In this document: in pieces, positions 15,945 to 25,052 of the stretch
Layout: each line of letters opens with the position of its first letter
Position numbering within the stretch: position 1 is the stretch's first letter
Source: Mycobacterium sp. HUMS_12744610
Lineage (GTDB): Bacteria > Actinomycetota > Actinomycetes > Mycobacteriales > Mycobacteriaceae
DNA: 64,000 nucleotides
Direction: 5' to 3'
NCBI RefSeq assembly: GCF_041206865.1
Contig: NZ_JBGEDP010000001.1
Location: 1,674,001 to 1,738,000, forward strand
Notes under the pieces: model-generated
Seen by the model: the letters and a program-made list of their open reading frames with translations, nothing else
Database searches by the model: none
What the model was told of the DNA's origin: nothing
Position numbers and translations under genes: made by a program

Positions 15945-16376
15945 TCATCCCCCGAGAATGTCGGGGCAATAAAAGTTCTTGGTAATTTCAAAAAATCTGC
16001 GTAACTTTAGTTCCGTGGGATCGATAATTCCAGCCCCGGTTTTTATGCTGTGTTCAACAGAGGCCAAACCATCGGGGTGGCTGACCGACCTCAACCTCAA
16101 GCAGCTTTCATGTGCCCACGCAATCACATTCGAGTTGCTCAGTGACCGAGCAATCCCGGCAGCTTCGAGCCGCTGTATGTATGCACCGTCTCTAGCTGGC
16201 CCTGCTGCAGGTACCGGCGGAGGTTGGGGGGCAGCACGGTGAACGGTCGGTATGGGCGGTGCGGGATTCATCTTGTAATCGTTGCCCCAAAAGGCGTAAA
16301 CGACGCCCGCGCCCAGGACGGCCGCGATGAGCGTTGGCACCATGTACTTGAGAACCTCCTTGAGCGTATTCCACAT
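15945..16376 (-). CDS. Membrane-anchored DUF732-like protein, short
   Basis: About 143 residues from ATG 16376. A transmembrane segment (M-V-P-T-L-I-A-A-V-L-G-A-G-V-V-Y-A-F) lies near the N-terminus, then a Pro-rich linker. A C-terminal domain with A-Y-I-Q-R-L-E-A-A-G-I, C-L-R-L and N-F-Y-C-P-D fits the two-Cys DUF732 layout of mycobacterial exported proteins. It lies 16 nt downstream of a longer paralogue. Carriage of a host-type envelope domain on a phage island suggests a surface or exclusion role (inference). Confidence 0.6.
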   Translation of the reverse strand: MWNTLKEVLKYMVPTLIAAVLGAGVVYAFWGNDYKMNPAPPIPTVHRAAPQPPPVPAAGPARDGAYIQRLEAAGIARSLSNSNVIAWAHESCLRLRSVSHPDGLASVEHSIKTGAGIIDPTELKLRRFFEITKNFYCPDILGG

Positions 16377-16392
16377 CTTTTTTGCTCTTCCT

Positions 16393-17343
16393 CTAGTAGG
16401 TGTGCAGCAAGGTCGCAAGCGAGTCGTCTGGGCAGAAATACTTGATGGCGGCTCCGACTATTGCCTCGGCACTTTCACGGTGGGACGCCGGATCGGCCGC
16501 TGATGCAATGAGCCGGTCAACGAGTTGTTGTGGGTCGTCATCGGCGCTTAGTCGTAAGCAGATTTCGTGGCCCGCGTCGATCATGTCGTCATCGCGGGGC
16601 CATGTGATCCAGGAATCGCGAAGCGCCGTAGCGAATGCCTCGTCCTGCGCCGGTCCCGGCGGTGGTATCGGCGGTGGGGGCAGGATTTTCGCCGGGGGCG
16701 CTGGGTCTGTGATGATTTTGGCCGGTGGCACTGGTGGAGTTATCGCGGGGCGCGCATTTATGTAGGTAAACATTCCTGCCGCGCCTAGCACGGCGGCGAC
16801 GAGCATCGGTGCCACGTATTTGACGGCCGCGAATCGCTCCTCCTCGCGATAATCCGGCTCTTCCAGCACCTCCGAGTAGGCGGGGGTGGGAATCATCTCC
16901 CCGGCCGTTTCGGCTTGAAGCTCCGGCTCAGCTGGGGGCGCTGCCCGAGTATCCATGAGGTGGGACGCCTCTGTAGCGTCTGACAGGCCTTTCGCCGCGT
17001 CCGAAGCGGCGTCCTCGCTGCTCATGATCCCGATTGTGTCGTCGGGGTCCGACAGAGCATCGAGTTCGTCGCGCAACGACCGTAGGTCGGTCTCGATCCT
17101 TCCAGCGGTCGCGGAATCAACCTCGGTGCCACAGGGGTCAGCTTCAATGAGGATTCTTCGCGTGAGCACCGTCCCGCTGATGTCCTGCAGCCCCCAGATG
17201 CCAAGGCGCACGCCCTTGGAGGGCTGAACTGCGGCATCGTGAATGTACGTGGTGCCCCAGAACTGACGGTGGGTATCGTCCTGCCAGGGTTCCGCGTCGA
17301 GTGCGCCGGCCGGGAGCGGGACATCGAACGAGCTATCGGCCAT
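16393..17343 (-). CDS. Membrane-anchored DUF732 protein, long
   Basis: 316 residues. It has an N-terminal cytosolic region of about 170 residues that is acidic and contains F-W-G-T-T-Y-I-H-D. One transmembrane segment (Y-V-A-P-M-L-V-A-A-V-L-G-A-A-G-M-F) follows, then a Pro-rich linker (about 200-225) and a C-terminal DUF732 domain with D-A-G-H-E-I-C-L-R-L and A-I-K-Y-F-C-P-D. ATG 17343 lies behind AAAGGA. It is the likely lead gene of the minus-strand operon and is expressible in the integrated state. Confidence 0.7.
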   Translation of the reverse strand: MADSSFDVPLPAGALDAEPWQDDTHRQFWGTTYIHDAAVQPSKGVRLGIWGLQDISGTVLTRRILIEADPCGTEVDSATAGRIETDLRSLRDELDALSDPDDTIGIMSSEDAASDAAKGLSDATEASHLMDTRAAPPAEPELQAETAGEMIPTPAYSEVLEEPDYREEERFAAVKYVAPMLVAAVLGAAGMFTYINARPAITPPVPPAKIITDPAPPAKILPPPPIPPPGPAQDEAFATALRDSWITWPRDDDMIDAGHEICLRLSADDDPQQLVDRLIASAADPASHRESAEAIVGAAIKYFCPDDSLATLLHTY

Positions 17344-17370
17344 GGGCCTTGTCCTTTCGCTGGGCGTATG

Positions 17371-17553
17371 TCAAACAGTACCACCCGCCGAGGGTTGCGG
17401 TGAAGCCGAAAGTGCCTGTTCTGCAAGAGAATTCGTACTACGTACTGTAGCTAGTACGGTCCAGCCTTCGCCAACGCGGGCAGCTTGCAGATACTTACGT
17501 TTAACAGGCTTCGCAAAGCCACCCTCTGGCCAGCGTTTATGCAGGTCGCGCAC
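17371..17553 (-). CDS. Possible small regulator at the right end of the island
   Basis: 60 residues from GTG 17553: M-R-D-L-H-K-R-W-P-E-G-G-F-A-K-P-V-K-R-K-Y, basic in its first half. It lies between attR and the DUF732 operon on the same strand, where a repressor or excisionase would be expected. It has no recognised family and only weak coding support. Confidence 0.35.
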   Translation of the reverse strand: MRDLHKRWPEGGFAKPVKRKYLQAARVGEGWTVLATVRSTNSLAEQALSASPQPSAGGTV

Positions 17554-17569
17554 AACGTTTGGCGGGGTG

Positions 17570-17581
17570 TAACACAGCCAT
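17570..17581. repeat. attR core of the phage-like island (12 bp)
   Basis: Exact copy of the 7578-7589 dodecamer, 27 nt before the mutT2 start codon. Joining 7589 to 17582 leaves a compact divergent intergenic region between the dehydratase gene and mutT2. That fits the two genes having been adjacent before insertion. Confidence 0.8.
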
Positions 17582-17607
17582 GACCCGACCGTATAACGTC
17601 ACTGGCC

Positions 17608-18012
17608 ATGGCCACCCAGATCGTCGTCGCCGCGGCCCTCATCTCCGGCTCCGCGGTCCTGGTGGCCCAACGGGTGCGGCCGCCGGAACTGGCCGGCCGC
17701 TGGGAGCTGCCCGGCGGCAAGGTCGCGGCCGGCGAATCCGAGCGCGACGCGCTGGCCAGGGAGTTGGCCGAGGAGCTGGGGGTGGGCGAGGCCGACGTCG
17801 TGGTGGGGGATCGGCTCGGGCACGACATCGCGCTGGACGGCACGACGACGCTGCGGGCGTACCGGGTGCGCCTGCTCCGCGGTGAGCCGCGGCCGCACGA
17901 CCACCGGGCGCTGCGCTGGGTGACGGCGGCCGAACTGCACGACGTCGACTGGGTGCCCGCCGACCGGGGCTGGCTGGGGGACCTGACCCGGGCGCTTTCA
18001 GCCGTCTCGTGA
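17608..18012 (+). CDS. mutT2: Nudix hydrolase MutT2 (dCTP/8-oxo-dGTP-type pyrophosphohydrolase)
   Basis: 134 residues. The Nudix box is complete: G-G-K-V-A-A-G-E, then R-E-L-A-E-E-L-G. ATG 17608 is preceded by TATAAC at 17592-17597, so the message may be almost leaderless. It sanitises nucleotide pools; the mycobacterial family prefers dCTP and 5-methyl-dCTP (established for M. tuberculosis). The phage-like island ends 27 nt upstream, so its original promoter seems preserved. Confidence 0.88.
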   Translation: MATQIVVAAALISGSAVLVAQRVRPPELAGRWELPGGKVAAGESERDALARELAEELGVGEADVVVGDRLGHDIALDGTTTLRAYRVRLLRGEPRPHDHRALRWVTAAELHDVDWVPADRGWLGDLTRALSAVS

Positions 18013-18264
18013 CAACTCCACAGGACTTATTCAGCCAACCTCCAGGTCAGCGGTAGGTTACTACAGTCCAATTTGTAGATACCAACGTCGTTGCGGCGGA
18101 CAACGCGGTGCCGTCCGGGAGGGCCACGCACCCGCATGCGGGAACACGGCGCCGATGACGGCGTTCGTGCCGACCGGCTACCCGCGGCGAGTTAACCGGC
18201 AGGAACGGGGGCGAACGCGTACGGTCACTACTCCATCGCAGCCATCGGGTAGGGGGTTTTGCCG

Positions 18265-21200
18265 TTGACCGCGAAACCTCACGCCGGCGGAACGCTCGAG
18301 GAACTGCTGCAGCGCAGCGGACGATTCTTCACGCCGGGCCAGATCTCACCGGACCTGCGCACCGTCACCCGCCGGGGCGGCCGCGAAGCCGACGTGTTCT
18401 ACCGCGACCGGTGGAGCCATGACAAGGTGGTCCGCTCCACCCACGGCGTCAACTGCACCGGATCGTGTTCCTGGAAGATCTACGTCAAGGACGGGATCAT
18501 CACCTGGGAGAGCCAGCAGACGGACTATCCGTCGGTGGGCCCGGACCGGCCGGAATACGAACCGCGGGGCTGCCCGCGCGGCGCGTCGTTCTCCTGGTAC
18601 AGCTATTCGCCCACCCGGGTGCGCTACCCCTATGGCCGCGGTGTGCTGATCGAGATGTACCGGGAAGCCAAGGCCCGCCTCGGCGACCCCGTACTGGCGT
18701 GGGCCGACATCCAGGCCGATCCCGAGCGCCGTCGTCGCTACCAGCAGGCCCGCGGCAAGGGCGGGCTGGTGCGGATCACCTGGGCCGAGGCCACCGAGCT
18801 CATCGCCGCCGCCCACGTGCACACCATCAAGACCTACGGCCCCGACCGGGTCGCCGGCTTCTCCCCGATCCCGGCCATGTCGATGGTGTCCTACGCCGCG
18901 GGCTCCCGGTTCGTCGAGCTGATCGGCGGCGTCATGACGTCGTTCTACGACTGGTACGCCGACCTGCCGGTGGCCTCGCCGCAGGTGTTCGGCGACCAGA
19001 CCGACGTCCCCGAATCCGGCGACTGGTGGGACGCGGCCTACCTGATGATGTGGGGCTCCAACGTTCCCGTCACCCGGACCCCCGACGCGCACTGGATGGC
19101 CGAGGCGCGCTACCGCGGCACCAAGGTGGTAACCGTCAGCCCCGACTACGCCGACAGCACCAAGTTCGCCGACGAGTGGATGCCGTGCGCGGCCGGCACC
19201 GACGGGGCGCTGGCGATGGCGATGGGCCACGTCATCCTCTCGGAATGCTATGTGCAAAAGCGGGTTCCGTTCTTCGCCGACTTCGCGCGCCGCTACACCG
19301 ACCTGCCGTTCCTGATCAAGTTGGAAGAGCGCGGCGACATGCTGGTGCCGGGGAAGAATCTCACGGCGGCCGACTTGGGAGAAGCGGTCGAGAACTCAGC
19401 ACTCAAGCCCACCGTGTGGGACGAGGCCACCGACTCGGTCTCGGTGCCGCACGGCTCGCTGGGCTTCCGGTACGGCGAGGACGGCATCGGCAAGTGGAAC
19501 CTCGACCTCGGCGACCTGATGCCGGCGCTGAGCATATGGGACGTGCACGGCTCGAACGGTCATTCCGGCACCGCGCTGGTGCATCTGCCCGGCTTCGACA
19601 CCGTCAACGGCGAGGGTGCGACGATCGCGCGCGGCGTACCGGTGCGTCGCATCGGAAAACACCTGGTGTGTACCGTGTTCGACTTGATGCTCGCCCAGTA
19701 CGGGGTGGCGCGGCCGAGGTTGCCGGGCGACTGGCCTGCCGGCTACGACGACGCGACCCGGCAGAACACCCCGGCGTGGCAGGAGGCGATCACCGGGGTT
19801 TCGGCCGCGCAGGCCATCCGCGTCGCCCGCGAATTCGCCCGCAGCGCAGAGGAATCCGGCGGCCGTTCGATGATCATCATGGGCAGCGGCATCAACCAGT
19901 GGTTCCACGGCGACGCCATCTACCGCGCGGTGCTGGCGCTGTTGATGTTGACCGGCTCGATGGGACGCAACGGCGGCGGCTGGGCACACTACGTCGGCCA
20001 GGAGAAGGTGCGCCCCCTCAGCGGCTTTCAGACGATGGCGATGGCCACTGACTGGGTGCGCCCGCCGCGGCAGATACCCGGTGCCTCCTACTGGTACGCC
20101 CACACCGACCAATGGCGCTACGACGGCTACGCGGCCGACAAGCTGGCCAGCCCGGTGGGTCGGGGGCGGTTCGCCGGCAGGCACACGGTGGACCTGCTGG
20201 CGGCCGCGACGGCGATGGGCTGGAGCCCGTTCTACCCGCAGTTCGACCGGTCCAGCCTGGACGTCGCCGACGAGGCGCGGGCCGCCGGCCGCGACGTCGC
20301 CGAATATGTCGCCGAGCAGCTCGGCCGGCGCGAGCTCAAGCTCTCCGTGACCGACCCCGACAACCCCGTGAACTGGCCGCGCGTGCTGACGGTGTGGCGG
20401 GCCAACCTGATCGGATCGTCGGGCAAAGGCGGCGAATACTTCCTGCGCCACCTGCTGGGCACCGACGCCAACATCCAGGCCGGGCCCGCGTTCGACGGGG
20501 CGGCGCCCGTCGAGGTGGCCTGTGCGGGGGACATCCCCGAAGGCAAGCTCGACCTGATGATGTCGATCGACTTCCGGATGACCTCGACGACGCTGGTGTC
20601 CGATGTCGTGCTGCCCGCTGCGACCTGGTACGAAAAGGCGGACATCTCCAGTACCGACATGCACCCGTTCGTGCACGCGTTCAGCGCCGCAACCGACCCG
20701 CCGTGGGAAACCCGGTCGGACTTCGACGCTTTCGGCGCCATCGCCCGCGCCTTCAGTGTCATGGCCAAGCGGCACCTGGGCACCCGCAGCGACGTGGTGC
20801 TCACCGCGCTGCAACACGACACCCCCGATGCGATGGTGTATCCCGATGGCAGCGAAGAAGACTGGCTGCGCACCGGAGCGACGCCGGTGGCGGGGCAAAC
20901 CATGCCCAAGCTCACCGTGGTGGAGCGCGACTACACCGCCGTCTACGACAAGTGGATGACGCTGGGACCGCTTGTCGACCAGTTCGGCGTGACCACCAAG
21001 GGAGTCACGGTCCACCCCACCCGTGAGGTCGCGGAGCTCGCCGCCAAATTCGGGGTGATGAATTCTGGTGCGGCGGAAGACCGCCCGGCGGTAAACACCG
21101 ATGAGCGGATGGCCGATGTCATGCTGCTGCTGTCGGGCACGTGCAACGGCCGGCTCGCGGTCGAGGGGTTCCGGGAACTGGAGAAACGCACCGGGCAGCG

Positions 21201-21963
21201 GCTGGCGCACCTGGCCGAGGGCAGCGAGGACCGCCGCATCACCTACGCCGACACCCAGGCGCGCCCGGTGCCGGTGATCACCAGCCCGGAGTGGTCGGGC
21301 AGCGAGACCGGTGGGCGCCGCTACGCTCCCTTCACCATCAACATCGAGAACCTCAAGCCGTTCCACACCCTCACCGGACGCATGCATTTCTATCTGGCCC
21401 ACGACTGGATCGAGGAACTCGGCGAGCAGTTGCCGGTCTTCCGACCACCGCTGGACATGGCGCGGTTGTTCGGTCAGCCCGAGCTCGGCCCGACCGATGA
21501 CGGCGTCGGCCTGACCGTTCGGTACGTGACCCCGCACTCGAAGTGGTCGTTCCACTCGACCTATCAGGACAACCTGTACATGCTGACGCTGTCGCGCGGG
21601 GGACCGACGATGTGGATGAGTCCCGGCGATGCGGCCAAGATAGGTGTGCGAGATAACGATTGGGTGGAGGCGGTCAACACCAACGGAATTTTCGTGTGCC
21701 GGGTTATCGTCTCGCACCGGATGCCCGACGGTGTGGTGTTCGTCTACCACGTCCAGGAACGCACCGTGGACACGCCACGCTCGGAGATCAACGGCAAACG
21801 CGGCGGCAACCACAACGCGCTGACCCGGATCCGGATCAAGCCCAGCCACCTGGCCGGCGGCTACGGCCAGCACGCGTTCGCCTTCAACTACCTGGGACCC
21901 GCCGGTAGCCAGCGCGACGAGGTCACCGTGGTGCGCCGCCGCAGCCAGGAAGTGCGGTACTAA
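18265..21963 (+). CDS. narG: Respiratory nitrate reductase alpha subunit
   Basis: 1232 residues from TTG 18265, seven nt after AGGGGGT; the TTG at 18259 is too close to that site. The FS0 cluster ligands (H-G-V-N-C-T-G-S-C-S-W and R-G-C-P-R-G) are visible, as is the Mo-ligand Asp region Y-D-W-Y-A-D-L-P. It reduces nitrate to nitrite at the inner face of the membrane, fed by NarI. First gene of narGHJI. The 246 nt before it hold no gene and presumably the promoter. Confidence 0.97.
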   Translation: MTAKPHAGGTLEELLQRSGRFFTPGQISPDLRTVTRRGGREADVFYRDRWSHDKVVRSTHGVNCTGSCSWKIYVKDGIITWESQQTDYPSVGPDRPEYEPRGCPRGASFSWYSYSPTRVRYPYGRGVLIEMYREAKARLGDPVLAWADIQADPERRRRYQQARGKGGLVRITWAEATELIAAAHVHTIKTYGPDRVAGFSPIPAMSMVSYAAGSRFVELIGGVMTSFYDWYADLPVASPQVFGDQTDVPESGDWWDAAYLMMWGSNVPVTRTPDAHWMAEARYRGTKVVTVSPDYADSTKFADEWMPCAAGTDGALAMAMGHVILSECYVQKRVPFFADFARRYTDLPFLIKLEERGDMLVPGKNLTAADLGEAVENSALKPTVWDEATDSVSVPHGSLGFRYGEDGIGKWNLDLGDLMPALSIWDVHGSNGHSGTALVHLPGFDTVNGEGATIARGVPVRRIGKHLVCTVFDLMLAQYGVARPRLPGDWPAGYDDATRQNTPAWQEAITGVSAAQAIRVAREFARSAEESGGRSMIIMGSGINQWFHGDAIYRAVLALLMLTGSMGRNGGGWAHYVGQEKVRPLSGFQTMAMATDWVRPPRQIPGASYWYAHTDQWRYDGYAADKLASPVGRGRFAGRHTVDLLAAATAMGWSPFYPQFDRSSLDVADEARAAGRDVAEYVAEQLGRRELKLSVTDPDNPVNWPRVLTVWRANLIGSSGKGGEYFLRHLLGTDANIQAGPAFDGAAPVEVACAGDIPEGKLDLMMSIDFRMTSTTLVSDVVLPAATWYEKADISSTDMHPFVHAFSAATDPPWETRSDFDAFGAIARAFSVMAKRHLGTRSDVVLTALQHDTPDAMVYPDGSEEDWLRTGATPVAGQTMPKLTVVERDYTAVYDKWMTLGPLVDQFGVTTKGVTVHPTREVAELAAKFGVMNSGAAEDRPAVNTDERMADVMLLLSGTCNGRLAVEGFRELEKRTGQRLAHLAEGSEDRRITYADTQARPVPVITSPEWSGSETGGRRYAPFTINIENLKPFHTLTGRMHFYLAHDWIEELGEQLPVFRPPLDMARLFGQPELGPTDDGVGLTVRYVTPHSKWSFHSTYQDNLYMLTLSRGGPTMWMSPGDAAKIGVRDNDWVEAVNTNGIFVCRVIVSHRMPDGVVFVYHVQERTVDTPRSEINGKRGGNHNALTRIRIKPSHLAGGYGQHAFAFNYLGPAGSQRDEVTVVRRRSQEVRY

Positions 21964-21967
21964 AGCG

Positions 21968-23554
21968 ATGAAAGTCATGGCGCAGTTGGCGATGGTGATG
22001 AACCTCGACAAATGCATCGGCTGCCACACCTGTTCGGTGACCTGCAAGCAGGCCTGGACCAATCGCGCCGGCACCGAGTACGTGTGGTTCAACAACGTCG
22101 AAACCCGGCCGGGACAAGGCTATCCGCGTACCTACGAGGACCAGCAGCGCTGGCGCGGCGGCTGGGTCCGCGACAAGCGAGGCCGCCTGCGGCTGCGCGA
22201 CGGCGGGCGCATCCGGAAACTGCTGCGGATCTTCGCCAACCCGCAGCTGCCCACCATCGACGACTATTACGAACCGTGGACCTACGACTACGAGAACCTG
22301 ACCACTGCACCGGCCGGTGACACGTTCCCCACCGCTGCGCCGCGCAGCCTCATCAGCGGCGAGCCGATGAAGATCTCCTGGGGACCCAACTGGGACGACA
22401 ACCTGTCCGGTTCACCGGAGATCCTGGCCGGAGACCCGATCCTGCAGAAGGTCGGCGAGGAGGTCCGGCTGCGTCTCGAAGAGACGTTCATGTTCTACCT
22501 GCCGCGGATCTGCGAGCACTGCCTCAACCCGTCCTGCGTGGCCTCCTGCCCGTCCGGTGCGATGTACAAGCGCAGCGAGGACGGCATCGTGCTGGTCGAT
22601 CAGGACCGCTGCCGCGGCTGGCGGATGTGCGTGTCCGGATGTCCCTACAAGAAGGTGTATTTCAACCACAAGACTGGTAAGGCCGAGAAGTGCACGCTGT
22701 GTTACCCGCGGATGGAGGTCGGCTTGCCGACCATCTGCTCGGAGACCTGCGTGGGCCGGCTGCGCTATCTCGGCCTGGTGCTCTACGACGCCGACGAGGT
22801 GCTGGCGGCCGCGTCGGTGGAGAACGACACCGACCTCTACGAGTCGCAGCGCCGAATTCTGTTGGATCCCAACGATCCCGAGGTGATCGCCGGTGCGCGC
22901 GCCGAGGGCATCTCCGACGAGTGGATCGAGGCCGCGCAACGCTCGCCGGTCTACGCGCTGATCAACACCTACCAGGTGGCGCTGCCGTTGCATCCCGAGT
23001 ACCGCACCATGCCGATGGTCTGGTACATCCCGCCGCTGTCGCCGGTGGTCGACGCGGTCAGCCGGGACGGCCACGACGGGGAGGACCTGGGCAACCTGTT
23101 CGGCGCGCTGGAGGCGCTGCGCATCCCGATGCAGTACCTGGCCGAGCTGTTCACCGCCGGCGACACCGGACCGGTCGAGGCCGTGCTGCGCCGGCTGGCG
23201 GCGATGCGCTCCTACATGCGCGACATCAACCTCGGGCGCGAGACCCAGCCGCACATCCCGCATTCGGTGGGAATGACCGAAGAGCAGATCTACGAGATGT
23301 ACCGGCTGCTTGCGATCGCGAAATACGAAGAGCGCTACGTCATCCCGACGGCCTTCAGCCCGCAGGCCCGGGATCTCGAGGAGCAGGGGTGCTCGCTGAC
23401 CGGTGAGGGGGGTCCGGGAATGTACGAGTCGGGCGGCCCGGTGCCCGTCTCGGTGGAAAGCTTCCACGCCACGCAACGCTCCCGGGTGAACCTGCTGAAC
23501 TGGGACGGCCGTGAGGCGTCGGCCGGGATGTTTCCCGAAGAGGACAAGCAATGA
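21968..23554 (+). CDS. narH: Respiratory nitrate reductase beta subunit
   Basis: 528 residues, 4 nt after narG. Four iron-sulfur clusters are predicted from C-I-G-C-H-T-C-S-V-T-C, C-E-H-C-L-N-P-S-C, C-R-G-W-R-M-C-V-S-G-C and the later C-T-L-C and C-S-E-T-C. The Trp in C-R-G-W marks the 3Fe-4S site. It passes electrons from NarI haems to NarG. It is somewhat shorter than the M. tuberculosis protein, mainly near the C-terminus. Its stop overlaps the narJ start. Confidence 0.97.
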   Translation: MKVMAQLAMVMNLDKCIGCHTCSVTCKQAWTNRAGTEYVWFNNVETRPGQGYPRTYEDQQRWRGGWVRDKRGRLRLRDGGRIRKLLRIFANPQLPTIDDYYEPWTYDYENLTTAPAGDTFPTAAPRSLISGEPMKISWGPNWDDNLSGSPEILAGDPILQKVGEEVRLRLEETFMFYLPRICEHCLNPSCVASCPSGAMYKRSEDGIVLVDQDRCRGWRMCVSGCPYKKVYFNHKTGKAEKCTLCYPRMEVGLPTICSETCVGRLRYLGLVLYDADEVLAAASVENDTDLYESQRRILLDPNDPEVIAGARAEGISDEWIEAAQRSPVYALINTYQVALPLHPEYRTMPMVWYIPPLSPVVDAVSRDGHDGEDLGNLFGALEALRIPMQYLAELFTAGDTGPVEAVLRRLAAMRSYMRDINLGRETQPHIPHSVGMTEEQIYEMYRLLAIAKYEERYVIPTAFSPQARDLEEQGCSLTGEGGPGMYESGGPVPVSVESFHATQRSRVNLLNWDGREASAGMFPEEDKQ

Positions 23555-24219
23555 GACTGCCGCAGCTTCGGGACCGTTCCGGTGGCCGGATGCAGGATCG
23601 GCTGGTCTGGCAGGCGGCGTCGCTGCTGCTGGCCTATCCCGACGACGGGCTGACCGACCGGCTGGACACCGTGGCGGAGTTGCTGGGTCACATCGTCGGC
23701 CCCGCCGCCGAACTGCTCGCGCAGACGGCGGCGGCGCTGCGCGCCCGCGAGCCGATGGCCGCGGCGATGGACTACGTCGCCACCTTCGACCTGCGGCGGC
23801 GGGCCACGATGTACCTGACGTACTGGACGGCCGGGGACACCCGTAACCGCGGCCGGGAGATGCTGGCGTTCGCGGCCGCCTACCGGGCGGCGGGCGTCGA
23901 GTCGCCGCGCGTCGAGGCCCCCGACCACCTCCCGGTGGTGCTCGAGTTCGCCGCCACCGTCGATCCCGGGGCCGGGCGGCGGCTGCTGAGCGAGCATCGG
24001 GTCCCCATCGACGTGTTACGTAGGGCGCTGGCCGATGCGCAGTCACCCTACGAGCCCACCGTGGCGGCGGTCGCCGCGACGCTGCCGGCGGCCACCGGCC
24101 AGGAGATCACTCGGGCGGAGCGACTGGCCGAAGCCGGGCCGCCCGCGGAAGCCGTTGGGCTGCAGGCGTTCACACTGACCGTACCGCCCCGACGGCAGGC
24201 AGGAGCGCCAAGTGTTTAG
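23551..24219 (+). CDS. narJ: Nitrate reductase assembly chaperone
   Basis: 222 residues. The ATGA overlap with narH supports ATG 23551, although the conserved part begins at M-Q-D-R-L-V-W-Q-A-A-S-L-L-L-A-Y-P. It is an all-helical NarJ/TorD-type protein that guides Mo-cofactor insertion into NarG and is not part of the mature enzyme. R-A-T-M-Y-L-T-Y-W-T is the typical conserved segment. Confidence 0.92.
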   Translation: MRLPQLRDRSGGRMQDRLVWQAASLLLAYPDDGLTDRLDTVAELLGHIVGPAAELLAQTAAALRAREPMAAAMDYVATFDLRRRATMYLTYWTAGDTRNRGREMLAFAAAYRAAGVESPRVEAPDHLPVVLEFAATVDPGAGRRLLSEHRVPIDVLRRALADAQSPYEPTVAAVAATLPAATGQEITRAERLAEAGPPAEAVGLQAFTLTVPPRRQAGAPSV

Positions 24220-24943
24220 CAACGTGCTGTTCTGGGACATCGCGCCCTACGTGACGCTGGCCGTTTTGATCATCGGCAGCTGGTGGCGGTATCGCTACGA
24301 CAAGTTCGGCTGGACCTCCCGGTCCTCGCAGATCTACGAGTCGCGGCTGCTGCGTATCGGCAGCCCGATCTTTCACTTCGGCATCCTCGCGGTGTTCGCC
24401 GGACACGTGATGGGCCTGCTCATCCCGCCTCGGGTGACGCACTGGCTGCACGTGAGCGACTACGCCTACCACCTGCAGGCGGTGATCGCCGGGTCGATCG
24501 CCGGCGCCGCGGCGTTGGCCGGCATCGGGTTGCTGATCTACCGGCGGTTCACCCGCCCCGCGGTGTCGGCGGCCACCACCCGCGGCGACAAGGTGATGTA
24601 TGTGGTGCTGGTGCTGGCCATCGTGGTCGGCCTGTACTGCGACCTGATCGGCACCGGTCCCCACGGCGGCGAGTTCCACTACCGCTACACCGTCGGCTTG
24701 TGGTTCCGGCGGATCTGGCTGCTGCAGCCGCACGGGGAGGTGATGATCAACGCCCCGTGGGATTACCAACTGCACGCCCTGATCGGGATGGTGCTGTTCG
24801 CGATGTGGCCGTTCACGCGCCTGGTGCACGTGTTCAGCGCGCCGGTCGCCTACCTGTTCCGGCCCTACATCGTCTACCGCAGCCGTGAGGTGGCGGCCAA
24901 GGGCGACATGGTCGGCGCGGCGCCGCCCCGCAGGGGCTGGTAG
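24212..24943 (+). CDS. narI: Respiratory nitrate reductase gamma subunit (cytochrome b)
   Basis: 243 residues, GTG 24212 overlapping narJ by 8 nt. Five membrane spans. His residues for the two b-type haems are visible in the F-H-F-G-I-L, G-H-V-M-G-L and late L-H-A-L-I-G / R-L-V-H-V-F segments. It oxidises menaquinol and anchors NarGH to the membrane. The operon ends here; no narK or two-component genes follow. Confidence 0.95.
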   Translation: MFSNVLFWDIAPYVTLAVLIIGSWWRYRYDKFGWTSRSSQIYESRLLRIGSPIFHFGILAVFAGHVMGLLIPPRVTHWLHVSDYAYHLQAVIAGSIAGAAALAGIGLLIYRRFTRPAVSAATTRGDKVMYVVLVLAIVVGLYCDLIGTGPHGGEFHYRYTVGLWFRRIWLLQPHGEVMINAPWDYQLHALIGMVLFAMWPFTRLVHVFSAPVAYLFRPYIVYRSREVAAKGDMVGAAPPRRGW

Positions 24944-25052
24944 GCGCACGGGCGCCGACGCGCCGACCATGTCGCCCTTCGACGCCGCCCTTTCACGCCC
25001 GGTGACCTGCTCGGTTCGCGCATGCGCAGCCCGCGCTGCCACAATCACCGAC

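Larger units (their letters stand above)
7578..17569. mobile_element. Integrated phage-like island (9,992 bp), capsid-encoding satellite candidate
   Basis: The segment lies between the two att copies. The left and centre (7693-14736) are read on the plus strand: integrase, small DNA-binding and zinc proteins, HK97-type capsid. The right part (15258-17553) is read on the minus strand and meets it at a bidirectional terminator near 15209. Base composition is lower in GC and codon use looser than in the flanks. No terminase, portal, head protease, tail or lysis gene is recognisable. The size recalls the M. tuberculosis phiRv1/phiRv2 elements, but I cannot test the relation. Confidence 0.8.

Noticed and set aside
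7693..17569. CRISPR array or classic toxin-antitoxin defence system in the island
   Set aside because: No regularly spaced repeats with unique spacers; only an antitoxin-like protein and no toxin.
18259..18261. TTG at 18259 as narG start
   Set aside because: Only one base after the AGGGGGT ribosome site; TTG 18265 has proper spacing and gives the known length.
19396..22095. 899-residue minus-strand frame across narG
   Set aside because: High-GC antisense shadow; narG on the plus strand is unmistakable.
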